A stretch of DNA of 45,852 nt from an uncultured Clostridia bacterium (GCA_947625725.1 CANQPI010000013.1:1-45852); one strand, 5' to 3'. Positions 33,121 through 41,955 are shown, numbered from the stretch's first letter. Notes: generated by a model not told the origin, from the letters alone. Translations and numbers: made by a program.

Positions 33121-33314
33121 CGTTTGTTTGAAACAAAGTTTGCAACCGACGCATGGCTTCGTCGACGAGCGGGGAACTCGCTTTACAACAAATCCTTGCT
33201 TTCCGTTGTGACGGGAAACAAACTCGATAACGAAGAAGTAACTTTTCCGACGTGAATGTATTTTGCTTGAACGTTGTTTCCAAAAATTTTTTGTCAAAAT
33301 AGTGAATTTGGGTA

Positions 33315-33343
33315 TTGATTTTGTCCGATTTCCGCGCTATAAT
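33315..33343 (+). promoter_or_regulatory. Promoter of lipoprotein gene 33446
   Basis: TTGATT (33315-33320), 17 bp, TATAAT (33338-33343), preceded by GGGTA as in the promoter at 35475. The leader forms a stem with ATGCC-TTGC-GGCAT flanked by TTTCA/TGAAA (about 33395-33420). Confidence 0.8.
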
Positions 33344-33445
33344 AATATAGATACAATAGTTAGTTATTGCAATATAACTTTTATTCCGAATTTCAATGCC
33401 TTGCGGCATTAAGATTGAAATCAAAAAAAAAAGGAGAAAAATGCA

Positions 33446-33841
33446 ATGAAAAAAGTCAAGATTTTGCTTGCGGTTTTGCTTGCGGCGGTAATGGTAATTG
33501 CCCTGGTCGCTTGCAACAACACTTGCAAAGACGGCGAACACGTTTGGGGCACTCCCAAAGTAAATACTGCCGCCACATGTACCACAAATGGTTCTCAAAC
33601 GAAGAAATGTACCGTTTGCGGTAAAGAAGTCACCGAGGACATACCCGCGCTCGATCACGATTACAGTGATCAACCCTATGTGTCCGTAGGTGAGGAAGGA
33701 CACCATCAAAAGTGTGTTCGTTGCGACACCTACAACGACGTAGTCGCACACACGATAGTCAACGGCGTATGCACCCTTTGCCATGCCAACTGCGGCGGTG
33801 GCGGCGACGACCCGACCCCCCCCAACCCGGCGACAAAGTAA
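33446..33841 (+). CDS. Lipoprotein with Cys-pair repeats, N-terminal part (frame broken at C8)
   Basis: Starts with a lipoprotein signal (KKVKILLAVLLAAVMVIALVAC, lipobox LVAC with the lipidated Cys at residue 23), after a strong AGGAG site. It then holds two Cys-pair repeats of the type H-x-W...TC...G...C-x-x-C (HVWGTPKVNTAATCTTNGSQ, CTVCG; CVRCD, CTLCH). A Gly/Asp/Pro linker ends at TAA because an eight-base C tract at 33816-33823 shifts the frame. One extra C would fuse this part directly with the C-terminal part, giving about 601 residues. The real gene is therefore 33446-35250; the interruption may be biological or a sequencing error. Confidence 0.8.
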   Translation: MKKVKILLAVLLAAVMVIALVACNNTCKDGEHVWGTPKVNTAATCTTNGSQTKKCTVCGKEVTEDIPALDHDYSDQPYVSVGEEGHHQKCVRCDTYNDVVAHTIVNGVCTLCHANCGGGGDDPTPPNPATK

Positions 33842-35250
33842 CCGTCAAGGTTCACTTCCATCTTCCCTCCACTTGGGCGGCAGACAAACTCAAAGTATAT
33901 CAATTTGACAAATCCGGCGGAGAGTTGTTCGGAAAATTCCCCGGCACAGGCAAGCCCACTGCGGAAGACGGTGAAAATGCAGGTTGGTATGTTATCAGTT
34001 TCGAACTTGTTCAAAGTCAAATCACCTCTGGCGACGCTGCGGTTATCTTCACAGATAAGGAAACGGCAGACGGCACAGGCAACCAAACAGGAAACATCAC
34101 GGTCAACGCTGCCGAGATCTGGGTTCCCGGAATTGCGGGCGCAGACCAAGGCTACACAACCAAGGACGCCGCTCTCGCTGCGGAAAATGTTCGCCTTCCA
34201 AGTTCGGACGATTGGATCATTGCAGGTATGATCGGCACTGCCAACTATTGGGCAGAAACAACCTCCAAGTGGTTCAACACGTTTGACTCCGAGAAAGATT
34301 ACAAACTCACGCTCCAATTTGCCGCAAACAACGAATTCAAAATCAAGAAAAACGTTTCCGGTTGGAACGACGTAATTACTTACAGCGACACTAGCAAGTA
34401 CACATTTACCAAGGACGATGCCATCGAGGGCGATCCCGCCAACATGTTCTCAGGCGGAGAAAACTCCAACTTCAAAGTCAAAGCGGCTTGCAAATTGGAA
34501 TTCACGTTTGATCCCGTTGCCAAATCCGTAACGATCAAAATTTTGGACGGCACAATTCCCGCCGCTCCCACAAATCTTCCCAAATACATCTTACTTGGTC
34601 ATATCAACGGCGTTGATGATTGGAATACCGACTCCACAAAGAATCCTCTTGTCGCCCAAGAAGATGGCAGTTACACAATCACTTTCTCCCTCAAAGAAAA
34701 TGACTATTTCAAAATTATTGAGTACAAATCCAATTGGGTTGCTATTTGGGATTCATCTACCAGCATCACGACTACGTTTGCAGAGGGCGTTGAACACGTT
34801 TCCGATTTGTTCCGCAATTTCGACGGCAACGTTGCTGCAAATCACAACATGACTATTGAAGTAACCTACACGGCAGCCAAAAAGATCACCGTACATGTAA
34901 CGGCTTTGACCAAGGGTCAAGGTGGAGCCGAATGGTACATTGCGGGCGATTTGGACGGCGCGAAGTGGGGCGCAAGCACAGGCACTGCATGGAAATTTGT
35001 AGCCGCGGGCGAGGGCAAGTATACCCTTACCAACAAAACTCTCCCTGTCGGCAAAAAATTCAAAATTTTCGGCACAGACGGTTGGTTCTCTTATACACAA
35101 ATCAATCGTACAGGTACGGCGTTCAACACGACCTACTTCAAAGACGACCTCAGTAACGACCACAACATTGTTGTTCAAAAAACGTGTACTGTCGATTTTA
35201 CGTGGATACCCGCTTCGCATACTTTGCAAATAGACCTTCACGTTGCCTAG
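33823..35250 (+). CDS. Lipoprotein C-terminal part: CBM26-like and starch-binding-like modules
   Basis: The coding frame continues at the end of the C8 tract (QPGDKVTVKVHFHLPSTW). The first module, with LKVYQFDKSGG...FPGTG...GWYVISFEL...AVIFTDKE, resembles CBM26 starch-binding domains. Three related modules of about 110 residues follow, opening WIIAGMIGTANYW, YILLGHINGVDDW and WYIAGDLDGAKW, each with F-K-I-x core strands. They resemble SusE/X25-type starch-associated domains. The last ends at the stop. It has no start codon of its own with a proper ribosome site near the tract. Binding of alpha-glucan at the cell surface is inferred. Confidence 0.8.
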   Translation, partial: QPGDKVTVKVHFHLPSTWAADKLKVYQFDKSGGELFGKFPGTGKPTAEDGENAGWYVISFELVQSQITSGDAAVIFTDKETADGTGNQTGNITVNAAEIWVPGIAGADQGYTTKDAALAAENVRLPSSDDWIIAGMIGTANYWAETTSKWFNTFDSEKDYKLTLQFAANNEFKIKKNVSGWNDVITYSDTSKYTFTKDDAIEGDPANMFSGGENSNFKVKAACKLEFTFDPVAKSVTIKILDGTIPAAPTNLPKYILLGHINGVDDWNTDSTKNPLVAQEDGSYTITFSLKENDYFKIIEYKSNWVAIWDSSTSITTTFAEGVEHVSDLFRNFDGNVAANHNMTIEVTYTAAKKITVHVTALTKGQGGAEWYIAGDLDGAKWGASTGTAWKFVAAGEGKYTLTNKTLPVGKKFKIFGTDGWFSYTQINRTGTAFNTTYFKDDLSNDHNIVVQKTCTVDFTWIPASHTLQIDLHVA

Positions 35251-35274
35251 TCAATTTCAACTCAACACACAGCG

Positions 35275-35303
35275 GCGCCGAATATTCGGCGCTGTTGTTT
35301 TTT
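35275..35303 (+). terminator. Terminator of lipoprotein gene
   Basis: GCGCCG-AATATT-CGGCGC stem extended by ACA/TGT bases, followed by T6 at 35298-35303. The 35304-35474 stretch has no gene. Confidence 0.8.
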
Positions 35304-35474
35304 GGGCGATTTTGCCGATATGGGGTGGTTTTTTTTCCGTGTTGGACAAATTTTGCCGCATTTTGCCTTTGGGCTTGACGGTCGCGGGCGGTTGTCGCCA
35401 ACGTCGTTTTTTCGAGCGATTTCTTCAAAATTCTATTTTTAACGAAAAATTAACAAAAAATTTTCAAAAGGGTA

Positions 35475-35503
35475 TTGAATTCGGTTGCGCGGTTTGATAT
35501 AAT
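35475..35503 (+). promoter_or_regulatory. Promoter of large lipoprotein gene 35729
   Basis: TTGAAT (35475-35480), 17 bp, TATAAT (35498-35503), with GGGTA just upstream as in the paralogous promoter at 33315. A leader of about 220 nt follows. Confidence 0.8.
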
Positions 35504-35593
35504 ATATTATAGGTAATTATAGTCCATATCTATACGCATATTATCCAAATCGACTAATACAGGCGACAGCGGTGCATAAATCATCTTGCGCAC

Positions 35594-35632
35594 ACTGCCC
35601 GCGGGCAGTTTTTCGTTTGAACAAACGAAAAA
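35594..35632 (+). promoter_or_regulatory. Double hairpin in leader, possible attenuator
   Basis: CTGCC-CGCG-GGCAG (35595-35608) followed by TTTTT is terminator-like. Its T-run is the 5' arm of a second perfect hairpin TTTTTCGTTTG / CAAACGAAAAA (35609-35632), so the two could compete. Confidence 0.5.
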
Positions 35633-35728
35633 CACGTTGCCTACAAGTATTTTTCGGTGTACAAATCGTATTCAAATGTCACTAACGACATCGTCAGAAT
35701 AAAATTTCAAAAAAGGAGAAAAATCGCA

Positions 35729-37048
35729 ATGAAAAAGACTATCCTGATTTTGCTTGCGATCCTGCTTGTGGCGACAATGACAACCGCTCTTGTCGCTTGC
35801 GAACAAGACCCCTGCGAAATAAACGGTCACATCTGGGACGAAGGCTCTGTCACCTTGGAACCCACCTGTCAGACCGAGGGAAAACTCCTCAGGCGTTGTT
35901 TGATCTGCGGCGAAACCGTCGAAGAACCTACCGCCAAAGTTGACCACGTTTGGGGAGAACCGACCGTCACGGTACCTGCCACATGCAGTACCGACGGTCA
36001 AGGTACGGTAAAGTGTCAAAACTGTACCGAAACGCACGACTACACGATACCCGCAACGGGCAATCACGTAGTCAACCTGCAAGCCAAGCACGAGGCTGTC
36101 GAGGCAACCTGCTGGCGCGAGGGTACTGTCGAGTACTACGATTGCCAAACTTGCGGCGACAAGGTCAAGTTGGACGTCTACGGCAACGTGCTTGACGAAG
36201 AAGCCCTGTCGGTAGCCAAAACGGCGCACAACTACGACAACGGCGTAATTACCAAAGCGCCCACCTGCTCCGACACGGGTATCAAGACCTTCACCTGCCA
36301 AAACGAGGGTTGCACGGGCGACGGACACATTTTCGAGCAGGTATTGGACAAAATCGAACACGTTTTCGGACGTTTGATCCCCGCCCAAGACGCTACCTGC
36401 ACCGAAGCGGGACACATTGCCTACTATCAATGCTCGGAGTGCCACGCGTTCTTTGACGAACGCAAAACGCCAATCGACGAAAGTCAACTTGCCGTCAAAG
36501 AACTTGGTCACAAGGAAAAGACTCTGCCCGCAGAGCAAGCCACCTGCCAACATACGGGACTTACCGAGGGCAAAGTTTGCAAGCGTTGCGGCGAAGTGTT
36601 GCAACAACAGCAAAAAACCGACAAATTGCCTCACAAACCCGAACCTTACGGCGCGGTTGCTCCCACCTGCGAAGCCACAGGTTACAGCGCGGGCAGCAGA
36701 TGTTCGGAGTGCAAAACGATCATCATCTATCCCAAAACGCTTGCCGCGCTCGGTCACAGTTACAAACTCACCCAATGGAATTGGACGGACGCCAACACCA
36801 AGGCGGCGGCGGAGTTCCGTTGCGACAACGCAAATTGTCCGCATCCCGTTGTGACGGTAGAGGCGCAAGTAACAGGCGAGGACGTCCTCGATTACAAAGT
36901 GTTCACGGCGACGGCGCAAGGACCTGACGGCAAGATCTACACGGAAACCAAGCAAGTCGGCGAACACGAGCATAGTTACGTACTCAAAAATTGGACTTGG
37001 GATCCCGATTACTCCAAGGCGACGGCGCACTTCAATTGCCCAGTTTGA
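35729..37048 (+). CDS. Large Cys-pair lipoprotein, N-terminal part (ends at in-frame TGA)
   Basis: Lipoprotein signal KKTILILLAILLVATMTTALVAC with lipobox LVAC, nearly identical in style to the gene at 33446 and with the same AGGAG context. Some eight Cys-pair repeats follow, each about 45-60 residues with a TC...G turn and a C-x-x-C knuckle (CLICG, CQNC, CQTCG, CSEC, CKRCG). The frame stops at TGA 37046-37048 and then continues open for 1315 further codons. In the local alignment with sibling repeats (VKFVCDTCEND, VHLKCSKCSTT) the TGA falls on the second Cys of CPVx. Intact, the protein would have about 1755 residues. Surface location, possibly metal binding through the Cys pairs. Confidence 0.82.
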   Translation: MKKTILILLAILLVATMTTALVACEQDPCEINGHIWDEGSVTLEPTCQTEGKLLRRCLICGETVEEPTAKVDHVWGEPTVTVPATCSTDGQGTVKCQNCTETHDYTIPATGNHVVNLQAKHEAVEATCWREGTVEYYDCQTCGDKVKLDVYGNVLDEEALSVAKTAHNYDNGVITKAPTCSDTGIKTFTCQNEGCTGDGHIFEQVLDKIEHVFGRLIPAQDATCTEAGHIAYYQCSECHAFFDERKTPIDESQLAVKELGHKEKTLPAEQATCQHTGLTEGKVCKRCGEVLQQQQKTDKLPHKPEPYGAVAPTCEATGYSAGSRCSECKTIIIYPKTLAALGHSYKLTQWNWTDANTKAAAEFRCDNANCPHPVVTVEAQVTGEDVLDYKVFTATAQGPDGKIYTETKQVGEHEHSYVLKNWTWDPDYSKATAHFNCPV

Positions 37049-40000
37049 GAGGACGACCCCCACGACGTAGAAGTTACTCCCACGTCTGAGCGTACCGAAT
37101 CCACTTGCACGGTTGCGGGCAAGATCACCTACACGGCGACTGCCGACTACAATGGTGTGACGGCTACCGACGCAAGAACCGTCGAGTTGCAACTTGCCGA
37201 ACACAAACTCGGCGCCAAGTTGGAGTACGACGCCGACCACCCCGAGAATGGTCACGGCTATCGTTGCGAAACTTGCCATGAGATAATTACATACGACAAG
37301 CACGTTATGACAGACAAGCACAGCACGACTCAACATTGGCAAGCGTGCGAGTGCGGCTACACTGAGGGTCGTGAAACTCACACCTTTACGTACACCCACG
37401 AGGGCACTGCTTCCGGCAGGCAGCATACCGCTAGTTGCGAGGAGTGCGGTTACACTGCAACCGAACCTTGCGATAACTACATCAATGCCTCCACGGGTGT
37501 TTGCTCCAAGTGTAAGGAAACGTACACGGAAACCGTCAATATATACTTCCATTACAAGAGCGGTTGGTCTACAACACTCAGACTGTATGCGTTTACTCAA
37601 AGTACTGTGTCGAACACCAAATTATTGACCGGTACATGGGGCGACGCCAAAGAAGCAACAATGACCAATCAAAATGACGGTTGGTACAAATACGAACTTA
37701 CTCTGCCTTGGGGCAATGTGGGCAAAAATCTTGTAGTCATTGTTCACGACACGTCACATCAAACAGGCAACATCTGCGTTTGTGACAACGAGATCTACAT
37801 TCCCAATTACGGTACAAGTGAGCGCGTCAATACTTACTATCTCACCAAGGAACAAGCGATTGCGGCAGAAACGTCAAGTTCGGCGGCGTCAGCGTATGTG
37901 GTTTCGGGCAGTTTCAACAATTGGCCTGCCGGAACGCTCTATCATTGGGATAGCGCATTTAACACAACAACGCACTCGAAATTAGTTATGGACTTTGTTG
38001 CAGGCAGTGAGTTCAAAGTACGCAGAAGTAGTACTTGGTACGGTTACGGCAATGCCATATATAGTTACGTTTATGCAAGCGGCGTCAGTTCTTCCGGTTT
38101 GTTCTCCAATAACGGCGGAAACATCAAGATAAACGCCAACTGCCGCATTGCATTCTCGTATAGCGGTGGCAAGGTTGTTGTCAACGTTCTTTCTCGCGGC
38201 GGTTGGTCTGATCAACACGTTGTAGGCACCAAGGTGGACAAAGTAGAAGCCACTTGCACAACGGGCGGTAACAACGATTACTACAAGTGCGCAAACGGCT
38301 GCCGTGCATGTTTGGATGCCGAGGGCAACGTTTTGTCCGCCTCGGAAGTGTTCACGGGCATTGATTCCACGGCTCACAAATACAACCTGGTAGAAAAAGT
38401 TCCCTCAACTTGCACAACCCAAGGTACAGACGTTCACTATCAATGTGAACATTGCAAAAAATTGTTCAAGCAAACCGACGGTCAACCGGGCGAACAGACT
38501 GACGAAAATTCTCTCAAACTCGATCTTGACCTCAACAATCACACCAAAATCGGTGCAAAGATCGATGAAAGTCCCGCAACCTGCACAGCAAACGGCACAG
38601 CCGCTCACTATGTATGCGGTGATTGCAACAAGTGGTTCGAAGTAAACGAAAGCGGCGACGGACACAAGGACGAAGCCAAGGACAGCACTGACCTCTGCTT
38701 TGTACTTGCCGCAACGGGTCATGACTACAAGGTCGCGCAAGAAGAAGGCGCTTACAGTTGGTCGAAGGTTTCGGCAACGTCCGCAAAACTTACCGTCAAG
38801 TTCGTTTGCGATACTTGTGAAAATGATATTACCATAACATTTGATGTTACCGAACCCACCGAAAAAACGGCTGCCGACTGCACGACAGACCGAGTAGTGT
38901 ACTTCACCTACACTGCGCAGTCTGACGCGATTTTGCAAGTTGCCCAAGCACAAGGCGCACAAGAAAACGACAAATTTGCCGCCTTTACCGCAACGCAGTC
39001 GCAAGACTTCACGGAGGTTTACACTCACACCGGTCACAGTTACGTCATTGATACCACCCAAGGTTCAGATGGCGACGACCAAGCCAAAAACGGTATCGAG
39101 TGGGCGTTAGACTATCGGACTGCTACCGTACATCTCAAATGTAGTAAATGTTCCACTACAACAACAGTCAGTGCAAATGTCACAACCCAATCTACGGCTC
39201 AGGACTGCACAACAGCAGGTGAAACGACCTACACGGCAACAGCCGAGCAAGCCGCTCTCCAAGCGCAACTTTCCGACAAAGACAAGGTTACAGTCGCAGA
39301 GCCTGTCACTCGCGCCCACACAAACAGCGGAACGCCGTCCGGTCACGAATGGGTAGTGGATACGTCCAAAGGCAACAGCAACGGCATTGTTTGGGGCGAC
39401 CCCGACGGCGAAACGCACCAAGCCACTGTCACATTGTATCTCAAATGCAACCACGACAAGTGTACCGAAACGTTGGAAATCGCTTTTGAGGGTATTAAAG
39501 GCGAATACACGGCGCAATCTTGCACGGACGACGAGCAGACAGTTCTCAATTTCAGCGAGAACAAAACCGCAATCGAAAGCAAAGCCGAGCAAGTCGGCGG
39601 CGGCAAGTTGACCGATTACGACGTTTACTCGATTGACGAAACGATCTCCGACGAGCATATTGTCAAAACCGCAAACGTTGCAAAAGGTCACAACTATGCT
39701 GGCGCATATAAAGACGACGGCGACGGCTATCACAGTCAATTATGTGAAAACGGTTGCGGAACGTATGGCAACAAACAACCTCACGGTGAAATTACATACA
39801 CAACCGACGAGGCACAACATCAACATACGGGCAATTGTGAACAGTGTGGCGAGTTGACTCCTGAAACTTGCACAATCGAAAGCGACTCCTATGCCTGCAA
39901 GTATTGCGAGCAAGATTATTCCAAAGAAATTGTCGTTCACTATCACAAGGGAAATACCTCTTGGAGCAGTGCTACTGTTTCTGTAACGGGTAGTTTCAAA

Positions 40001-40996
40001 GACTATCAGGCAAGCGACAACACGCACGACATTGTGTTGCAAGCAATGGCAATCGAAGGCACAGAGGGTTGGTACAAAGCCACAATCAAGGCTATCAAAG
40101 ATATTGAGGTAACTGTCAACTTCTACAACGATGACAATACCAACACGCAATTCAAGGTCGAAAACGTGACAATTTCCGAAGATAAAACGGAAGTTTGGAT
40201 CACTTGCGACGGAAATGTGTTTGACTCTTGCCAAGCAGCCGACATTGCAGAAAACCCCAACACCTACATCTTGACAGGATACTTAAACGGTTCTGTCAAT
40301 TGGGGCGACAGCACAACTGCAACAAATAGAAAATTCACCTATGTATCAACTAACGTGTATTCGCTGTCCGCTTCTTTCAAAGTTGGCGACGCGTTCAAGA
40401 TCAAGATTAACGGCGACAGCAGTTGGGATTGGCAGATCAATGCAACTAACATTGGCACTATTAGCAAATCAAGCAGTGTATCGTCTACTGTGACAGGACT
40501 GTTCTACAAGGTAAATGCTGCTCATATTGCCAATTACTCCAACATTACCGTAAAGTATGATTGTACTGCCACATTGACAATCAATGTCAGAACAAAGCAA
40601 CTCGATATTGAAGTAACAAAGTTTACACAACCCACGGGTGCTACATATACAGATTTGATAATATGCGGTACTGTAACGGGATGGAAGGTCAGCGGAGTCG
40701 CTTCAACTTATGTGTTCTACTATATAGGTAGCGACACCTATGCTTTGACGCTTGAAATCAATCCTACCGAAGAATTTAAGATGAAACAAAATGTATCCAA
40801 AGGTACGTATGGTTGGGATGATCAATACACCTTTGGCGCCGCAAACAAGGGAACTATCACGCAAAGCGGTACTGATGTTACTTATGACACAAATAGTGAC
40901 AATTTAAGATTAACATCAAAATCCGGTGAGTACAAAGTAGTAACCTTAACTGCTATTACAGCAAGTCCATGGAAAATGAATGTAAAAGTTCAATAG
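37049..40996 (+). CDS. Large Cys-pair / starch-binding-like protein, part after the TGA
   Basis: Same frame as 35729-37048; the first ATG-like start after the TGA (about 37157) has no ribosome site, so this part is expressed only by readthrough or is a broken remainder. More Cys-pair repeats come first (CETCH, CEECG, CSKCK). A CBM26-like module follows (VNIYFHYKSGWSTTLRLYAF). Modules opening YVVSGSFNNWP and, further on, YILTGYLNGSVNW and LIICGTVTGWK parallel those in the smaller lipoprotein. Between them lie further Cys-pair repeats (residue pattern FVCDTCEND, LKCSKCS, YACKYCE) and a second CBM26-like piece (IVVHYHKGNTSWSSATVSV). Codon use is even, without decay elsewhere. Confidence 0.82.
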   Translation, partial: EDDPHDVEVTPTSERTESTCTVAGKITYTATADYNGVTATDARTVELQLAEHKLGAKLEYDADHPENGHGYRCETCHEIITYDKHVMTDKHSTTQHWQACECGYTEGRETHTFTYTHEGTASGRQHTASCEECGYTATEPCDNYINASTGVCSKCKETYTETVNIYFHYKSGWSTTLRLYAFTQSTVSNTKLLTGTWGDAKEATMTNQNDGWYKYELTLPWGNVGKNLVVIVHDTSHQTGNICVCDNEIYIPNYGTSERVNTYYLTKEQAIAAETSSSAASAYVVSGSFNNWPAGTLYHWDSAFNTTTHSKLVMDFVAGSEFKVRRSSTWYGYGNAIYSYVYASGVSSSGLFSNNGGNIKINANCRIAFSYSGGKVVVNVLSRGGWSDQHVVGTKVDKVEATCTTGGNNDYYKCANGCRACLDAEGNVLSASEVFTGIDSTAHKYNLVEKVPSTCTTQGTDVHYQCEHCKKLFKQTDGQPGEQTDENSLKLDLDLNNHTKIGAKIDESPATCTANGTAAHYVCGDCNKWFEVNESGDGHKDEAKDSTDLCFVLAATGHDYKVAQEEGAYSWSKVSATSAKLTVKFVCDTCENDITITFDVTEPTEKTAADCTTDRVVYFTYTAQSDAILQVAQAQGAQENDKFAAFTATQSQDFTEVYTHTGHSYVIDTTQGSDGDDQAKNGIEWALDYRTATVHLKCSKCSTTTTVSANVTTQSTAQDCTTAGETTYTATAEQAALQAQLSDKDKVTVAEPVTRAHTNSGTPSGHEWVVDTSKGNSNGIVWGDPDGETHQATVTLYLKCNHDKCTETLEIAFEGIKGEYTAQSCTDDEQTVLNFSENKTAIESKAEQVGGGKLTDYDVYSIDETISDEHIVKTANVAKGHNYAGAYKDDGDGYHSQLCENGCGTYGNKQPHGEITYTTDEAQHQHTGNCEQCGELTPETCTIESDSYACKYCEQDYSKEIVVHYHKGNTSWSSATVSVTGSFKDYQASDNTHDIVLQAMAIEGTEGWYKATIKAIKDIEVTVNFYNDDNTNTQFKVENVTISEDKTEVWITCDGNVFDSCQAADIAENPNTYILTGYLNGSVNWGDSTTATNRKFTYVSTNVYSLSASFKVGDAFKIKINGDSSWDWQINATNIGTISKSSSVSSTVTGLFYKVNAAHIANYSNITVKYDCTATLTINVRTKQLDIEVTKFTQPTGATYTDLIICGTVTGWKVSGVASTYVFYYIGSDTYALTLEINPTEEFKMKQNVSKGTYGWDDQYTFGAANKGTITQSGTDVTYDTNSDNLRLTSKSGEYKVVTLTAITASPWKMNVKVQ

Positions 40997-41010
40997 CCCT
41001 TAATAACTAT

Positions 41011-41053
41011 CATCAACCCCCAAGGAGCGGCAACCTCGCCGCTCCTTTTTCTT
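41011..41053 (+). terminator. Terminator, duplicated copy 1
   Basis: AGGAGCGGC-AACCTC-GCCGCTCCT (41023-41046) followed by T-rich tail. The surrounding 42 bases recur at 41914-41955, with a single extra C here. Confidence 0.85.
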
Positions 41054-41109
41054 CGCCCGCTCGCCCTCACAAATTTACTACCAATTGTTGAAAAAATGTA
41101 AAAAATAGG

Positions 41110-41138
41110 TTGACAAACCCTATTAAATAGGGTAACAT
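41110..41138 (+). promoter_or_regulatory. Promoter with palindromic operator of first TA pair
   Basis: TTGACA (41110-41115), 17 bp, TAACAT (41133-41138). The spacer is a perfect 17-bp palindrome ACCCTATT-A-AATAGGGT (41117-41133), with another AATAGG half-site at 41104-41109. Confidence 0.75.
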
Positions 41139-41160
41139 ATATTTGTACAGAGGTGAAAAC

Positions 41161-41502
41161 GTGACAAGAGAATTTGTTGAACTTCCCATTTTTGTTGAGA
41201 AATGGAAAAAACTCGGTTTGAACGATAACGATTTGAAACGGCTACAAGAACTATTGCTTGCAGATCCCAAAATCGGGGCGGTTATGCAGGGCACAGGTGG
41301 TGTGCGCAAAATGCGTTTTGCCTTTGAACACAGAGGTAAAAGCGGAAGCGTAAGAGTTATATATGTTGACTTTGAAGTACACGAAAAAGTTTATCTTTTA
41401 ACGGCATATACTAAAAATGAAAAAGATAATCTCACGCAATCCGAGCGAAATGAATTAAAACAACTTATAGAAATTCTTCGCCGTCAACTCGACGACAATT
41501 AG
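41161..41502 (+). CDS. RelE/HigB-type toxin
   Basis: Small toxin of 113 residues from the GTG at 41161, eight bases after GAGGTG; the earlier TTG at 41143 overlaps the leader. The fold motifs of the HigB/RelE-like group are visible: EFVELPIFVEKWKKLGL, LLADPKIGAVMQGTGGVRKMRFAFEHRGKSGSVRVIYV, and KVYLLTAYTKNEKDNLTQSE. These mRNA interferases cut translated mRNA. It lies 10 bp before the antitoxin; toxin-first order is typical of HigBA. Expression is likely autorepressed through the spacer palindrome. The toxin identity is probable; activity is not shown by sequence. Confidence 0.85.
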   Translation: MTREFVELPIFVEKWKKLGLNDNDLKRLQELLLADPKIGAVMQGTGGVRKMRFAFEHRGKSGSVRVIYVDFEVHEKVYLLTAYTKNEKDNLTQSERNELKQLIEILRRQLDDN

Positions 41503-41512
41503 GAGAAACAAA

Positions 41513-41827
41513 ATGAGCATATTTGAAGAAATAAAAATCGGTCTGCAACAGGCTATCGACTACGAAAAAGGCAATTTGCAAGCCAAAACTACCAAATTGA
41601 CGGTTTTGCCGCCCGATACCTTCTCCGCGCAGGAAATAAAGGCTATACGCAACAGTACGGGGCTGACCCAAGCAATGTTTGCCAAGTATATGGGGGTTTC
41701 CGTCAAGACTGTCGAGGCGTGGGAGTCGGGGCGCAATCATCCCGAAGGTGCGGCATGCCGTTTGCTGGCGATAACCAAAGCCTATCCCACCTTTCCTCAT
41801 TCGTCGGGGATAGTCTTTTTTGCATAA
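41513..41827 (+). CDS. HigA-type antitoxin with XRE helix-turn-helix
   Basis: A 104-residue cytoplasmic DNA-binding protein. An N-terminal part (MSIFEEIKIGLQQAIDYEKG) probably wraps the toxin. The helix-turn-helix is IKAIRNSTGLTQAMFAKYMGVSVKTVEAWESGRNHPEGAACRLL. AGGAG precedes the ATG by eight bases. It forms a two-gene unit with the toxin and ends ahead of the second terminator copy. Confidence 0.88.
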   Translation: MSIFEEIKIGLQQAIDYEKGNLQAKTTKLTVLPPDTFSAQEIKAIRNSTGLTQAMFAKYMGVSVKTVEAWESGRNHPEGAACRLLAITKAYPTFPHSSGIVFFA

Positions 41828-41913
41828 TCTTTTTTACCGAAGTTTTTTGCGTAACCTACTTTCAAAAGCACTTGACAGCGGCGTAAGAGGGTTTAGCAAC
41901 CCAAAGTAACAAC

Positions 41914-41955
41914 CATCAACCCCAAGGAGCGGCAACCTCGCCGCTCCTTTTTCTT
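41914..41955 (+). terminator. Terminator, duplicated copy 2
   Basis: Same 42-bp block as at 41011, without the extra C. It ends the first toxin-antitoxin pair. Confidence 0.85.

Noticed and set aside
37046-37048. General reassignment of TGA (for example to Trp or Gly)
   Set aside because: Many genes in the window (DUF421, hisS, thioesterase and others) end properly at TGA.
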